Assembly: GCF_020982545.1 (NCBI RefSeq)
Contig: NZ_JAJKLK010000001.1
Coordinates: 1,116,001-1,180,000 of the forward strand
DNA length: 64,000 nt
Source of the DNA: Streptomyces sp. MNU76
Lineage (GTDB): Bacteria > Actinomycetota > Actinomycetes > Streptomycetales > Streptomycetaceae
Reading direction: 5' to 3'
Under the pieces are notes generated by a model that saw only the letters and a list, made by a program, of their open reading frames with translations, was not told the origin of the DNA and ran no database searches. Every line of letters starts with the position of its first letter. The first letter of the stretch is position 1. Positions 43,957 to 52,595 of the stretch are shown here, piece after piece. Position numbers and translations under genes: made by a program.

Positions 43957-44820
43957 CTACGCCTTGACCGGTTCCAGTTCCGGTTCCCGGATGCCCCCCG
44001 TCACCTGGCGCGGCAGCGCGTACGGCAGGGCGCCGTACCAGGCGCGGGCCACGCCGTAGCCGAAGGCCAGGCAGAGCATGCCGCCGACCGCGTCCAGCCA
44101 GAAGTGGTTGGCGGTGGCGACGATGACGACGAGTGTCAGCGTGGGGTAGAGCAGGCCCAGTACCCGCACCCACGGCACCGACGCCAGCGCGAAGATCGTC
44201 AGCCCGCACCACAGCGACCAGCCGATGTGCATGGACGGCATCGCCGCGTACTGGTTGGACATGTTCTTCAGGTCGCCCGAGGCCATGGAGCCCCAGGTCT
44301 GGTGGACGACGACCGTGTCGATGAAGTTCTCGTCGGTCATCAGCCTGGGCGGGGCCAGCGGGTAGAAGTAGTAGCCGACCAGGGCCACGGCGGTGGTCGC
44401 GAAGAGGACCAGACGTGTCGCCGCGTAACGGCCCGGATGACTACGGTAGATCCACACGAGGACACCGAGCGTGACGATGAAATGCAGGGTCGCGTAGTAG
44501 TAGTTCATGCCGACGATCAGCCATGTCACCGAGTTCACGGAGTGGTTGATCGTCTCCTCGACCGCGATCCCGAGGTGGTGCTCCACCTTCCAGATCCAGT
44601 CGGCGTTCTTCAGCGCCTGCGTCTTCTGCTCCGGGACCGCGTTGCGGATCAGGGAGTACGTCCAGTAACTCACCGCGATCAGCAGGATCTCGAACCACAG
44701 ACGCGGCCTGCGCGGGACCCGCAGCCGGTGCAGGACCCTCTGCTCCGGCGCGTCCGTGACGGACCGCGGAGCGGCCTGCTCCCGGCCTTCCTCCAGTGTC
44801 GTCACGGTCGTTTCACCCAT
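43957..44820 (-). CDS. PAP2-superfamily membrane phosphatase
   Basis: 287 residues. Six hydrophobic segments are visible. The phosphatase signature is split as usual: YAAMPSMHIGWSLW (PSxH, with the catalytic His of domain 2) and ANHFWLDAVGG (HxxxD, domain 3). The first part may be LAPPRLMTDE, an atypical KxxxxxxRP. Relatives in actinomycetes (inositolphosphotransferase/Aur1-like) act on lipid phosphates, and the WxxxHxxG-like early region supports that branch. The start is ATG 44820. It lies 132 bp from malR in the same direction and could be read through from it. Confidence 0.87.
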   Translation of the reverse strand: MGETTVTTLEEGREQAAPRSVTDAPEQRVLHRLRVPRRPRLWFEILLIAVSYWTYSLIRNAVPEQKTQALKNADWIWKVEHHLGIAVEETINHSVNSVTWLIVGMNYYYATLHFIVTLGVLVWIYRSHPGRYAATRLVLFATTAVALVGYYFYPLAPPRLMTDENFIDTVVVHQTWGSMASGDLKNMSNQYAAMPSMHIGWSLWCGLTIFALASVPWVRVLGLLYPTLTLVVIVATANHFWLDAVGGMLCLAFGYGVARAWYGALPYALPRQVTGGIREPELEPVKA

Positions 44821-44952
44821 GGGCACAGAGTCTGCCAGAAATCCGGTACCCCACCGATCATCCTCTGGTCGGGTTCGTCACGCACGTTCGTCGGGGTGGC
44901 GCCGAGGGCCTTGTCCTCCGTACGTACCGCATCGTTCCCCCATATCTCCGCC

Positions 44953-46080
44953 TCAGGTACGAGAGCGGTCCCCAGGCGCCGAGGCGGTCGACCCCCGCAC
45001 CACCAGTTCCGGCATGAACACGAATTCGCTGTGCGGCGCCGGAGTCCCCCCGATCTCCTCCAGCAACGTCCGCACCGCCGCCTGTCCCATCGCCGGCACC
45101 GGCTTGCGGACGGTCGTCAGCGGTGGGTCGGTGAAGGCGATCAGGGGGGAGTCGTCGAAGCCGACGACCGAGATGTCGTCCGGGACCTCCAGCCCCCGCT
45201 GCCGGGCCGCCCGGATCGCGCCGAGCGCCATCATGTCGCTCGCGCACACCACCGCCGTGCAGTCCCGGTCGATGAGCGCCATGGCCGCCGCCTGGCCGCC
45301 CTCCAGCGTGTAGAGGGAGTGCTGGACGAGTTCGGACTCGACGGTCGCCGCCGGGAGCCCCAGCTGGTCCTGCATCGTGCGGACGAAACCCTCGATCTTG
45401 CGCTGCACCGGCACGAACCGCTTCGGACCCAGCGCCAGACCTATCCGGGTGTGACCGAGCGAGACCAGGTGCGTCACCGCGAGCGACATCGCCGCCCGGT
45501 CGTCCGGCGAGATGAAGGGGGCCTGCACCTTCGGTGAGAAACCGTCGACGAGGACGAACGGCACGCCCTGGGCGCGCAGTTGCTCGTAACGCTGCATGTC
45601 GGCGGAGGTGTCGGCGTGCAGACCGGAGACGAAGATGATGCCGGCGACCCCCCGGTCGACCAGCATCTCCGTCAGCTCGTCCTCCGTCGACCCGCCGGGG
45701 GTCTGGGTGGCGAGCACCGGGGTGTATCCCTGCCGGGTCAGCGCCTGGCCGATGACCTGCGCCAGGGCCGGGAATATGGGGTTCTCCAGCTCCGGGGTTA
45801 TGAGGCCCACCAGCCCCGCGCTGCGCTGCCGGAGCCGGACCGGCCGCTCGTAGCCCAGCACGTCGAGGGCGGCCAGAACGGACTGGCGAGTGGTCGCGGC
45901 GACGCCCGGCTTCCCGTTCAGGACGCGGCTGACAGTCGCCTCGCTGACCCCCGCCTGGGCTGCGATGTCGGCAAGCCGTGTGGTCACAGCACTGGACTGT
46001 ACCGGCCGGACCTGCGCTTGCCCACCGGCCCGGCGTCGGGGGCGGGCGGGGATGCGGCCCGGCGCGGGCTGCTGGGTCAT
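44953..46080 (-). CDS. malR: LacI-family maltose regulator
   Basis: 375 residues from ATG 46080 (GAGGGA upstream). The HTH ADIAAQAGVSEATVSRVLNG, then KPGVAATTRQSVLAALDVLGYERP, is the classic LacI head, followed by a periplasmic-binding-like effector domain (LVGLITPELENPIFPALAQV through VVGFDDSPLIAF). The 31 residues before TTRLADIA are Pro/Arg-rich; GTG 45987 is the alternative start, close to the length described for S. coelicolor MalR (about 344). It is divergent from malE across a 372-bp region with TTGCA-type boxes. The expected role is repression of malEFG, aglA, aml and pulA in the absence of maltose. Confidence 0.9.
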   Translation of the reverse strand: MTQQPAPGRIPARPRRRAGGQAQVRPVQSSAVTTRLADIAAQAGVSEATVSRVLNGKPGVAATTRQSVLAALDVLGYERPVRLRQRSAGLVGLITPELENPIFPALAQVIGQALTRQGYTPVLATQTPGGSTEDELTEMLVDRGVAGIIFVSGLHADTSADMQRYEQLRAQGVPFVLVDGFSPKVQAPFISPDDRAAMSLAVTHLVSLGHTRIGLALGPKRFVPVQRKIEGFVRTMQDQLGLPAATVESELVQHSLYTLEGGQAAAMALIDRDCTAVVCASDMMALGAIRAARQRGLEVPDDISVVGFDDSPLIAFTDPPLTTVRKPVPAMGQAAVRTLLEEIGGTPAPHSEFVFMPELVVRGSTASAPGDRSRT

Positions 46081-46195
46081 CGCGGTCCCTCGTGATTCTG
46101 GTCGGTGTCCGTGGGGGCGCCCGTGTGCGGAAGGGGTGGACTTCGCAAGGCGCTGACAGGGTGATGATGGCCGCCCAGGCCATGGGTGGCAAGAG

Positions 46196-46211
46196 CTTGC
46201 AGAGTCTTGCA
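46196..46211. promoter_or_regulatory. Direct-repeat MalR-type boxes, distal site
   Basis: CTTGCAGAGTCTTGCA: two CTTGCA units (46196-46201 and 46206-46211) spaced 10 bp, one helical turn. This matches the (C/G)TTGCA motif described for Streptomyces maltose promoters. The site is about 115 bp after the malR start and may serve malR autoregulation. Confidence 0.55.
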
Positions 46212-46299
46212 CAGCCTCCTGAACCCCAGCTGAGCTGCCCTGATGGCAGGTTTCGGCCAAGTCGAGTGCAGGTTAAGGGCCGATAACCATCCCCTGTGG

Positions 46300-46340
46300 T
46301 TGCAATTTTTTGCAGCAAGGTCTTTCGTCGCGCTTACAAC
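46300..46340 (+). promoter_or_regulatory. malE promoter with proximal MalR boxes
   Basis: TTGCA at 46300-46304 and again at 46310-46314 (10-bp phasing), the second inside TTGCAGCAAG. A -35 TTGCAG (46310-46315) and -10 TTACAA (46334-46339), spaced 18 bp, overlap the second box, so a repressor bound there would block RNA polymerase. The same TTGCAGCAAG occurs upstream of aml. The remaining 46341-46452 is untranslated leader ending in AAGGAG. Confidence 0.6.
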
Positions 46341-46452
46341 GCTGTTACGTTCGGCCTCGCCCGGCGGCGGCGACGGCGCGGCCGGAACCCGGCAGGAGCG
46401 GCAGACGGGGCCCTCTGCCCGGTACACGGGCTTTCACCCTCAAGGAGATCTC

Positions 46453-47724
46453 ATGCGGCGTGGCATAGCGGCCACCGCGCTGGTGGCGTCGATCGCCCTC
46501 ACGGCGACGGCCTGCGGCGGAAGCGACAGCGGCGAATCGGCCGACGGTCCGGTCACCATCACCTGGTGGGACACCTCCAACGCCACCAATGAGGCGCCGA
46601 CGTACAAGGCCCTGGTCAAGGAGTTCGAGGCCGCCAACAAGAACATCAAGGTCAAGTACGTCAACGTGCCCTTCGACCAGGCGCAGAACAAGTTCGACAC
46701 CGCCGCCGGCGCCACGGGCGCGCCGGACATCCTGCGCTCCGAGGTCGGCTGGACGCCCGCCTTCGCCAAGAAGGGCTTCTTCCTGCCGCTGGACGGCACC
46801 GAGGCCCTCAAGGACCAGGACGAGTTCCAGCCCAGCCTGATCAAGCAGGCCCAGTACGACGGCAAGACCTACGGCGTCCCGTTCGTCACCGACACCCTGG
46901 CGCTGGTCTACAACAAGGAGCTCTTCGAGAAGGCCGGCATCACCGAGGCCCCGAAGAGCTGGGACGACCTGAAGAAGGCCGCCGCCACCGTCAAGGACAA
47001 GACCGGCGTCGACGGTTACTGGGGCTCCACCCAGGCCTACTACGCCCAGTCCTTCCTCTACGGCGAGGGCACCGACACCGTCGACGTCGCGCAGAAGAAG
47101 ATCACCGTGAACTCCGCCGAGGCCGAGAAGGCGTACGGCACCTGGCTGGACCTCTTCGACGGCAAGGGCCTGCACAAGGCGGACACCACCGCCGACGCCT
47201 ACGCCCACATCCAGGACGCCTTCGTCAACGGCAAGGTCGCCTCGATCATCCAGGGCCCGTGGGAGATCACGAACTTCTACAAGGGCTCGGCCTTCAAGGA
47301 CAAGGCCAACCTGGGCATCGCCACCGTCCCGGCCGGATCCACCGGCAAGGCGGGCGCCCCGACCGGCGGCCACAACCTCTCGGTCTACGTCGGCTCGGAC
47401 AAGGCGCACCAGGAGGCGTCGCTGAAGTTCGTCAACTTCATGACCTCGGCGAAGTCCCAGGAGACCATCGCCCTGAAGAACTCCACGCTGCCCACGCGCG
47501 ACGACGCCTACACCGCCGAGGTGAAGGCCGACCCGGGCATCGCCGGCTACCAGACCGTGCTCGCCGCCGCCCAGCCGCGCCCCGAGCTGCCCGAGTACAG
47601 CTCCCTGTGGGGTCCGCTGGAGACCGAGCTGCTCGCGATCGCCGGCGGCAAGAAGTCCCTGGACAAGGGCCTGGGCAACGCGGAGACCGCGATCGCCAAG
47701 CTGGTCCCGGACTACAGCAAGTGA
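46453..47724 (+). CDS. malE: Maltose/maltodextrin-binding lipoprotein
   Basis: 423 residues. The signal IAATALVASIALTATAC ends in a lipobox (Cys21), so it is anchored outside the membrane. The family-1 solute-binding fold starts VTITWWDTSNATNEAPTYKA, and conserved ITNFYKGSAFKDKANLGIA and GGHNLSVYVGSD lie in the second lobe. It delivers maltodextrins to MalFG. ATG 46453 follows AAGGAGATCTC. It is the first gene of the malEFG operon, divergent from malR; a 60-bp palindrome follows its stop. Confidence 0.95.
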   Translation: MRRGIAATALVASIALTATACGGSDSGESADGPVTITWWDTSNATNEAPTYKALVKEFEAANKNIKVKYVNVPFDQAQNKFDTAAGATGAPDILRSEVGWTPAFAKKGFFLPLDGTEALKDQDEFQPSLIKQAQYDGKTYGVPFVTDTLALVYNKELFEKAGITEAPKSWDDLKKAAATVKDKTGVDGYWGSTQAYYAQSFLYGEGTDTVDVAQKKITVNSAEAEKAYGTWLDLFDGKGLHKADTTADAYAHIQDAFVNGKVASIIQGPWEITNFYKGSAFKDKANLGIATVPAGSTGKAGAPTGGHNLSVYVGSDKAHQEASLKFVNFMTSAKSQETIALKNSTLPTRDDAYTAEVKADPGIAGYQTVLAAAQPRPELPEYSSLWGPLETELLAIAGGKKSLDKGLGNAETAIAKLVPDYSK

Positions 47725-47729
47725 TCCCG

Positions 47730-47789
47730 GGTGGCCGCCGTGTCCCACCCTCCCGGCCGCGGCCGGGAGGGTGGGACACGGCGGCCACC
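47730..47789. terminator. 60-bp perfect palindrome between malE and malF
   Basis: Two 30-nt arms without a loop: GGTGGCCGCCGTGTCCCACC, then CTCCCGGCCG, and its exact complement. It begins 6 bp after the malE stop. In maltose operons an intercistronic hairpin here usually protects malE mRNA or reduces transcription into malFG, giving more binding protein than permease. That role is inferred. Confidence 0.85.
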
Positions 47790-47851
47790 GGCCCGGTCCC
47801 CGGGCAGCCCGGCCCCCGATCTTCCAGTGATCTTCCAGAAGGTGTCGAACG

Positions 47852-48856
47852 ATGACAGTCGCCATCGACCGAGCGACCGGCCAACGCCGAGGTGAACCGG
47901 GCGGGCGCCCGGGCCCGCTGTCGCGCCTGAAGCAGTCGTACCAGCGGTACTGGTACGCGTACGCGATGATCGCCCCGGTGGTCGTCGTGCTCGGCGTCCT
48001 GGTGCTGTATCCGCTGGCGCGCGGGCTCTACCTCACCCTCACCAACGCCAACAGCCTCAACTCGGCGCGCACGATCGGTGCCAACCACATCGAGGCCACC
48101 TACGAGTTCATCGGCTTCGACAACTACGCCGACATCCTCTGGGGCCCGACGTCGTACGACCGCTTCTGGTCGCACTTCATCTGGACGATCGTCTGGACGG
48201 CGCTCTGCGTCGCCCTGCACTACTTCATCGGCCTCGGCCTCGCGCTGCTGCTCAACCAGAAGCTGCGCGGCCGCACCTTCTACCGGCTGATCCTGGTCCT
48301 GCCGTGGGCCGTGCCGACCTTCGTCACCGTCTTCGGCTGGCGGTTCATGCTCGCCGACGGCGGTGTGATCAACGCCGGCCTCGAAGCGCTGCACCTGCCG
48401 GCACCGCTGTGGCTGGAGGACACCTTCTGGCAGCGGTTCGCCGCGATCATGGTCAACACCTGGTGCGGTGTGCCGTTCATGATGGTCTCGCTGCTCGGCG
48501 GCCTGCAGTCCATCGACTCCTCGCTGTACGAGGCGGCGGAGATGGACGGTGCGAGCGCCTGGCAGCGCTTCCGCTACGTCACCCTGCCGGGCCTGCGCTC
48601 GGTCAGCTCCACCGTCGTACTCCTCGGCGTCATCTGGACGTTCAACCAGTTCGCCGTCATCTTCCTGTTGTTCGGCGACACCGCGCCCGAGGCGCAGATC
48701 CTCGTGACCTGGGCCTACTACCTCGGCTTCGGGCAGCAACCGCGTGACTTCGCGCAGTCGGCGGCCTACGGCATCCTGCTGCTGGCCATCCTGATCGTCT
48801 TCACCTCCTTCTACCGCCGCTGGCTGAACCGCGATGAGCAGCAGCTCGCGATCTGA
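47852..48856 (+). CDS. malF: Maltose/maltodextrin ABC transporter permease MalF
   Basis: 334 residues, six to seven transmembrane segments (first YAMIAPVVVVLGVLVLYPLA). The coupling EAA loop is YEAAEMDGASAWQRFRYVTLPGL, close to the consensus EAAxxDGAxxxxxFxxITLP. It forms the channel with MalG. No periplasmic P2 domain is present, as is usual in Gram-positives. ATG 47852 lies 127 bp after malE, beyond the palindrome. The ATPase is not encoded nearby; Streptomyces uses the shared MsiK. Confidence 0.94.
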   Translation: MTVAIDRATGQRRGEPGGRPGPLSRLKQSYQRYWYAYAMIAPVVVVLGVLVLYPLARGLYLTLTNANSLNSARTIGANHIEATYEFIGFDNYADILWGPTSYDRFWSHFIWTIVWTALCVALHYFIGLGLALLLNQKLRGRTFYRLILVLPWAVPTFVTVFGWRFMLADGGVINAGLEALHLPAPLWLEDTFWQRFAAIMVNTWCGVPFMMVSLLGGLQSIDSSLYEAAEMDGASAWQRFRYVTLPGLRSVSSTVVLLGVIWTFNQFAVIFLLFGDTAPEAQILVTWAYYLGFGQQPRDFAQSAAYGILLLAILIVFTSFYRRWLNRDEQQLAI

Positions 48857-48869
48857 GGCAGGAGCCCCC

Positions 48870-49796
48870 ATGAGCACCACGACGCCCACGACGACCGGCC
48901 GGGCCACGGCCGCCGCGGACCGGCCGACCGCGCCGACCCCCTCGGCGCCCAGGACGACCCGCCGACGCGGCGAGAACAGCCTCGCCGGCTCCCTCGCCTC
49001 CCACACGATCCTCATCGTCGCGAGCCTGGCCGCGCTCTTCCCGATCGCCTGGCTGGTCTTCCTGTCCCTCGGACCGGACAAGGACGATTACCTGCATCCC
49101 GGGCGCATCTTCGGCAAAATGACCTTTGCCAACTACTCGCACGTGCTTCAGGAGACACCGTTCTTCGACTGGCTGATCAGCACCCTCGTCGTCTCGCTCG
49201 GCACCACCGTCCTCGGGGTGCTGATCGCGGCGACCACCGGTTACGCCGTCTCCCGCATGCGCTTCCCGGGCTACCGGAAGTTCATGTGGGTGCTCCTGGT
49301 CACGCAGATGTTCCCGGTGGCCGTCCTGATGGTGCCGATGTACGAGATCCTCTCGGAACTGCGGCTCGTCGACAGCTACCTCGGCCTCGTCCTCGTCTAC
49401 TGCTCGACGGCCGTGCCCTACTGCGCCTGGCTGCTCAAGGGCTACTTCGACACGATCCCCTTCGAGATCGACGAGGCGGGACGCGTCGACGGGCTCACCC
49501 CCTTCGGCACCTTCGCACGGCTGATCCTGCCGCTCGCCAAGCCGGGCCTCGCGGTCGCCGCGTTCTACAGCTTCATCACCGCGTTCGGGGAGGTCGCCTT
49601 CGCCTCGACGTTCATGCTGTCCGACACGAAGTACACCTTCGCCGTCGGTCTGCAGAGCTTCGTCAGCGAACACGACGCCCAGCGCAACCTGATGGCGGCC
49701 ACCGCCGTGCTGGTCGCGATCCCCGTCTCCGCGTTCTTCTACCTCGTGCAGAAGAACCTGGTGACAGGACTGACCGCAGGCGGCACGAAGGGGTGA
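48870..49796 (+). CDS. malG: Maltose/maltodextrin ABC transporter permease MalG
   Basis: 308 residues. After a Thr/Pro-rich cytoplasmic N-terminus of about 40 residues come six helices and the EAA loop EIDEAGRVDGLTPFGTFARLILPLAKPG. VTQMFPVAVLMVPMY and YCSTAVPYCAWLLKGYF are family blocks. ATG 48870 follows GGCAGGAG and lies 13 bp after the malF stop; an upstream in-frame start inside malF is less likely. It works with MalF and MalE. Confidence 0.94.
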   Translation: MSTTTPTTTGRATAAADRPTAPTPSAPRTTRRRGENSLAGSLASHTILIVASLAALFPIAWLVFLSLGPDKDDYLHPGRIFGKMTFANYSHVLQETPFFDWLISTLVVSLGTTVLGVLIAATTGYAVSRMRFPGYRKFMWVLLVTQMFPVAVLMVPMYEILSELRLVDSYLGLVLVYCSTAVPYCAWLLKGYFDTIPFEIDEAGRVDGLTPFGTFARLILPLAKPGLAVAAFYSFITAFGEVAFASTFMLSDTKYTFAVGLQSFVSEHDAQRNLMAATAVLVAIPVSAFFYLVQKNLVTGLTAGGTKG

Positions 49797-49822
49797 CGCT
49801 CCGCTGGGAGGGGCGCGCGGGG

Positions 49823-49890
49823 TCGTCCGTTGTCTGCGGCTCCGGTGGGGCTTCTCGCGCAGTTCCCCGCGCCCCTGAAGGGGCGCGCAG
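49823..49890 (-). repeat. Interspersed GC-rich repeat between malG and aglA
   Basis: Minus-oriented copy: GGGGCTTCTCGCGCAGTTCC, then CCGCGCCCCTGAAGGGGCGC. It lies 27-94 bp after the malG stop in the 220-bp gap before aglA, and its own hairpin (GCGCCCCTGAAGGGGCGC) may uncouple aglA from malEFG or let it be read through at reduced level. Confidence 0.75.
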
Positions 49891-50016
49891 GCCCCCTCTC
49901 CCGAGAACCCGAGGCGGTCGTGGTGACCATCCGACCCCGCTGTCACCGCGGCCGCCTCGTCCCCCTTCCCGTCCTCATCCTTCTGCCCAGATGACCCGTC
50001 ACGCATCAAGGACGTC

Positions 50017-51693
50017 ATGAGCCACCAGCACTCCACCACCACCCCCACCGCGACCCCCGCCGAGGCACAGCGCAGCGATTGGTGGCGCGACGCGGTGATC
50101 TACCAGGTCTATCCGCGCAGCTTCGCCGACAGCAACGGCGACGGCATGGGCGACCTGGAGGGCGTACGTTCCCGACTCCCGTACCTGCGCGACCTCGGCA
50201 TCGACGCCGTGTGGCTCAGCCCGTTCTACGCCTCCCCGCAGGCCGACGCCGGCTACGACGTCGCCGACTACCGCGCGGTGGACCCGATGTTCGGGTCACT
50301 GCTGGACGCCGACGCCCTGATCCGCGACGCCCACGGGCTCGGCCTGCGCGTCATCGTCGACCTGGTCCCCAACCACTCTTCCGACCAGCACGAGTGGTTC
50401 AAGCGAGCGGTGGCGGAGGGCCCCGGTTCGCCGCTGCGCGACCGCTACCACTTCCGCCCCGGCAAGGGCGCGGACGGTGAACTCCCGCCCAACGACTGGG
50501 AGTCCATCTTCGGCGGCCCGGCGTGGACGCGGGTGACGGAACCGGACGGCTTCCCCGGCGAGTGGTACCTGCACCTCTTCGCCCCGGAGCAGCCCGACTT
50601 CAACTGGGACCACCCGGCGGTCGGTGACGAGTTCCGCTCCATCCTCCGTTTCTGGCTGGACATGGGCGTCGACGGCTTCCGTATCGACGTCGCCCACGGC
50701 CTGGTCAAGGCGGACGGCCTCCCGGACCTCGGCGCCCACGACCAGCTGAAGCTGCTGGGCAACGATGTCATGCCCTTCTTCGACCAGGACGGCGTCCACG
50801 CGATCTACCGCGAATGGCGCCTGGTCCTGGACGAGTACGCGGGGGACCGCATCTTCGTCGCGGAGGCCTGGACCCCGACGGTCGAACGCACCGCGAACTA
50901 CGTCCGGCCGGACGAGCTCCACCAGGCCTTCAACTTCCAGTACCTGGGCACCGACTGGGACGCGGCCGAGCTGAAGGTCGTCATCGACCGCACGCTGGAC
51001 GCGATGCGACCGGTGAACGCCCCCGCGACCTGGGTGCTGTCGAACCACGACGTGACCCGCCACGCCACCCGCTTCGCCAACGAACCGGGCCTCGGCACGC
51101 AGATCCGCCTCGCGGGCGACCGCGCGCTGGGCCTGCGCCGCGCCCGCGCCGCCTCGCTCCTGATGCTCGCGCTGCCCGGCTCGGCCTACGTCTACCAGGG
51201 TGAGGAACTCGGCCTCCCCGATGTCGTCGACCTGCCGGACGAGGTCCGCCAGGACCCCGCGTACTTCCGGGGCGCCGGCCAGGACGGCTTCCGCGACGGC
51301 TGCCGGGTGCCGATCCCGTGGACCCGCGCCGGCTCCTCGTACGGCTTCGGCACCGGCGGCTCCTGGCTGCCGCAGCCCGCCGCATGGGCCGACCTGAGCG
51401 TCGAGGCGCAGACGGGCGTCGCGGAGTCGACCCTGGAGCTGTACCGCACGGCCCTGTCCGTCCGCCGCGAACAGCCCGGCCTCGGCGCGGGCGACTCGGT
51501 GGAGTGGCTGAAGGCCCCCGTCGGCGTCCTGGCCTTCCGCCGGGGCGACTTCGTGTGCGTCGCCAACACCACGGGCGAGGCGGTCCGGATCCCCGCGTAC
51601 GGCCGGGTCCTGGTCGCCAGCGGCGAGGTGACGGTGGCCGACGACGAGGCGAAGCTGCCGGGCGACACGACGGTGTGGTGGACGACCGGCTGA
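50017..51693 (+). CDS. aglA: Cytoplasmic alpha-glucosidase (GH13)
   Basis: 558 residues, no signal peptide, so it acts on imported maltodextrins. The GH13 motifs are [25 protein letters not shown] (nucleophile D224), FVAEAWTP (acid/base E283) and VLSNHDVTRH (D345). It starts WWRDAVIYQVYPRSFADSNG, continuing DGMGDLEG, as in oligo-1,6-glucosidase/maltase-type enzymes. The maltose cluster context supports maltodextrin as substrate. The start is ATG 50017. A strong terminator follows the stop. Confidence 0.94.
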   Translation: MSHQHSTTTPTATPAEAQRSDWWRDAVIYQVYPRSFADSNGDGMGDLEGVRSRLPYLRDLGIDAVWLSPFYASPQADAGYDVADYRAVDPMFGSLLDADALIRDAHGLGLRVIVDLVPNHSSDQHEWFKRAVAEGPGSPLRDRYHFRPGKGADGELPPNDWESIFGGPAWTRVTEPDGFPGEWYLHLFAPEQPDFNWDHPAVGDEFRSILRFWLDMGVDGFRIDVAHGLVKADGLPDLGAHDQLKLLGNDVMPFFDQDGVHAIYREWRLVLDEYAGDRIFVAEAWTPTVERTANYVRPDELHQAFNFQYLGTDWDAAELKVVIDRTLDAMRPVNAPATWVLSNHDVTRHATRFANEPGLGTQIRLAGDRALGLRRARAASLLMLALPGSAYVYQGEELGLPDVVDLPDEVRQDPAYFRGAGQDGFRDGCRVPIPWTRAGSSYGFGTGGSWLPQPAAWADLSVEAQTGVAESTLELYRTALSVRREQPGLGAGDSVEWLKAPVGVLAFRRGDFVCVANTTGEAVRIPAYGRVLVASGEVTVADDEAKLPGDTTVWWTTG

Positions 51694-51734
51694 CGGACCG
51701 TTCGAGGAGACGCGGTCCCGTCCGACGGGACGTG

Positions 51735-51770
51735 AGCTCGCCACCCGGTCGACCGGGTGGCGAGCTTTCT
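51735..51770 (+). terminator. Intrinsic terminator after aglA
   Basis: AGCTCGCCACCCGGTC (51735-51750) pairs perfectly with GACCGGGTGGCGAGCT (51751-51766), followed by TTTCT. The 16-bp stem plus T-run makes it the best rho-independent terminator in the window; it also closes the convergent SLATT gene. Confidence 0.9.
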
Positions 51771-51782
51771 CATGTGCCGACC

Positions 51783-52337
51783 CTAGCCATCGTTGGTCCG
51801 GGTGCGAGGCGTGGTCGTCACGTCCGACTGATCCTGCCGCAGGCCGAGCCAGCCTTCCAGGTCTCGCGACACCACCGAATTCAGTACATCGAACCCGTCC
51901 GCCGCCGCGTCCTGGGGATCGTCCCCGCGGGCGAGCCGGAATTGCAGGGTCCTCTTCACCAGCTGGATCTGCCCCAGCATCTCGCTGCGCTGTATCCAGA
52001 GCTCCCGCTCACGGAACATGCCGTCCCACGAGTTGACCACGCCGATGGACCCGGCGAGCGCCGTGCTGAGCAGGCCCAGCCAGGTCGAGTTCCAGACGGC
52101 GACTATCGCCCCCGTCAATGCGATGAGGGCCGCGGCGAACGAATTCCACAACGTGATGTACTTGAACCGGTTCTTGGCCGTCAGACGGGTCTTGGCGAAC
52201 TCCTTCTCGTAGTAGTCGAGATAGTGCAGCAGAACGGCCACGGAGTCCGCCCCTCCGGGCAGCGGCGGCGGCAGATCGATCCCCGAAGTCCTGCGTGGCC
52301 TCTTTCTGCCCGGCTGCTCGGCCCCTGTGTCACCCAT
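51783..52337 (-). CDS. DUF4231/SLATT-domain membrane protein
   Basis: 184 residues. Two close transmembrane helices (WNSFAAALIALTGAIVAVWN and WLGLLSTALAGSIGVVNSW) lie between helical cytoplasmic regions (LHYLDYYEKEFAKTRLTAKN before, RERELWIQRSEMLGQIQLVK after), which matches the SLATT/DUF4231 layout. SLATT proteins are predicted pore-forming effectors when next to nucleotide-second-messenger synthases, but none is present here. The start is ATG 52337; an earlier GTG (52358) is possible. It sits between aglA and aml on the opposite strand. Confidence 0.75.
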   Translation of the reverse strand: MGDTGAEQPGRKRPRRTSGIDLPPPLPGGADSVAVLLHYLDYYEKEFAKTRLTAKNRFKYITLWNSFAAALIALTGAIVAVWNSTWLGLLSTALAGSIGVVNSWDGMFRERELWIQRSEMLGQIQLVKRTLQFRLARGDDPQDAAADGFDVLNSVVSRDLEGWLGLRQDQSDVTTTPRTRTNDG

Positions 52338-52499
52338 GGCGGGGAACCTAGCGCTCACACCCCTGAGCGTCATCCCGGTGGCCTCGCCCAACTCCCCACC
52401 CTGTGAAGAGGTTTCGCGCGTGTGAAGAAGGTGTGTCCGGAGGGTTGACCGTTGGGCGAGTGACTCGTACTTTCCTCTCGGTTGAAAGTTTTCAGTCAT

Positions 52500-52510
52500 C
52501 TTGCAGCAAG
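52500..52510. promoter_or_regulatory. MalR-type box upstream of aml
   Basis: CTTGCAGCAAG is a perfect palindrome around a central A, and its TTGCAGCAAG is identical to the malE-proximal site. It lies 86 bp before the aml start, within GTTGAAAGTTTTCAGTCAT-rich promoter sequence. The region 52338-52595 is otherwise untranslated leader. Confidence 0.65.
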
Positions 52511-52595
52511 AATCCGCAACGTTCCTGCCGCAAGCGGGCCCCTCCCCGGCCCACGAAACCCCCTCGGAACCCTTCAACGGAGAAGGACCCCACAC

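Noticed and set aside
51783..52337. SLATT gene as part of an abortive-infection (CBASS-like) system
   Set aside because: No nucleotidyltransferase, sensor or protease partner is adjacent; neighbours are sugar-metabolism genes.
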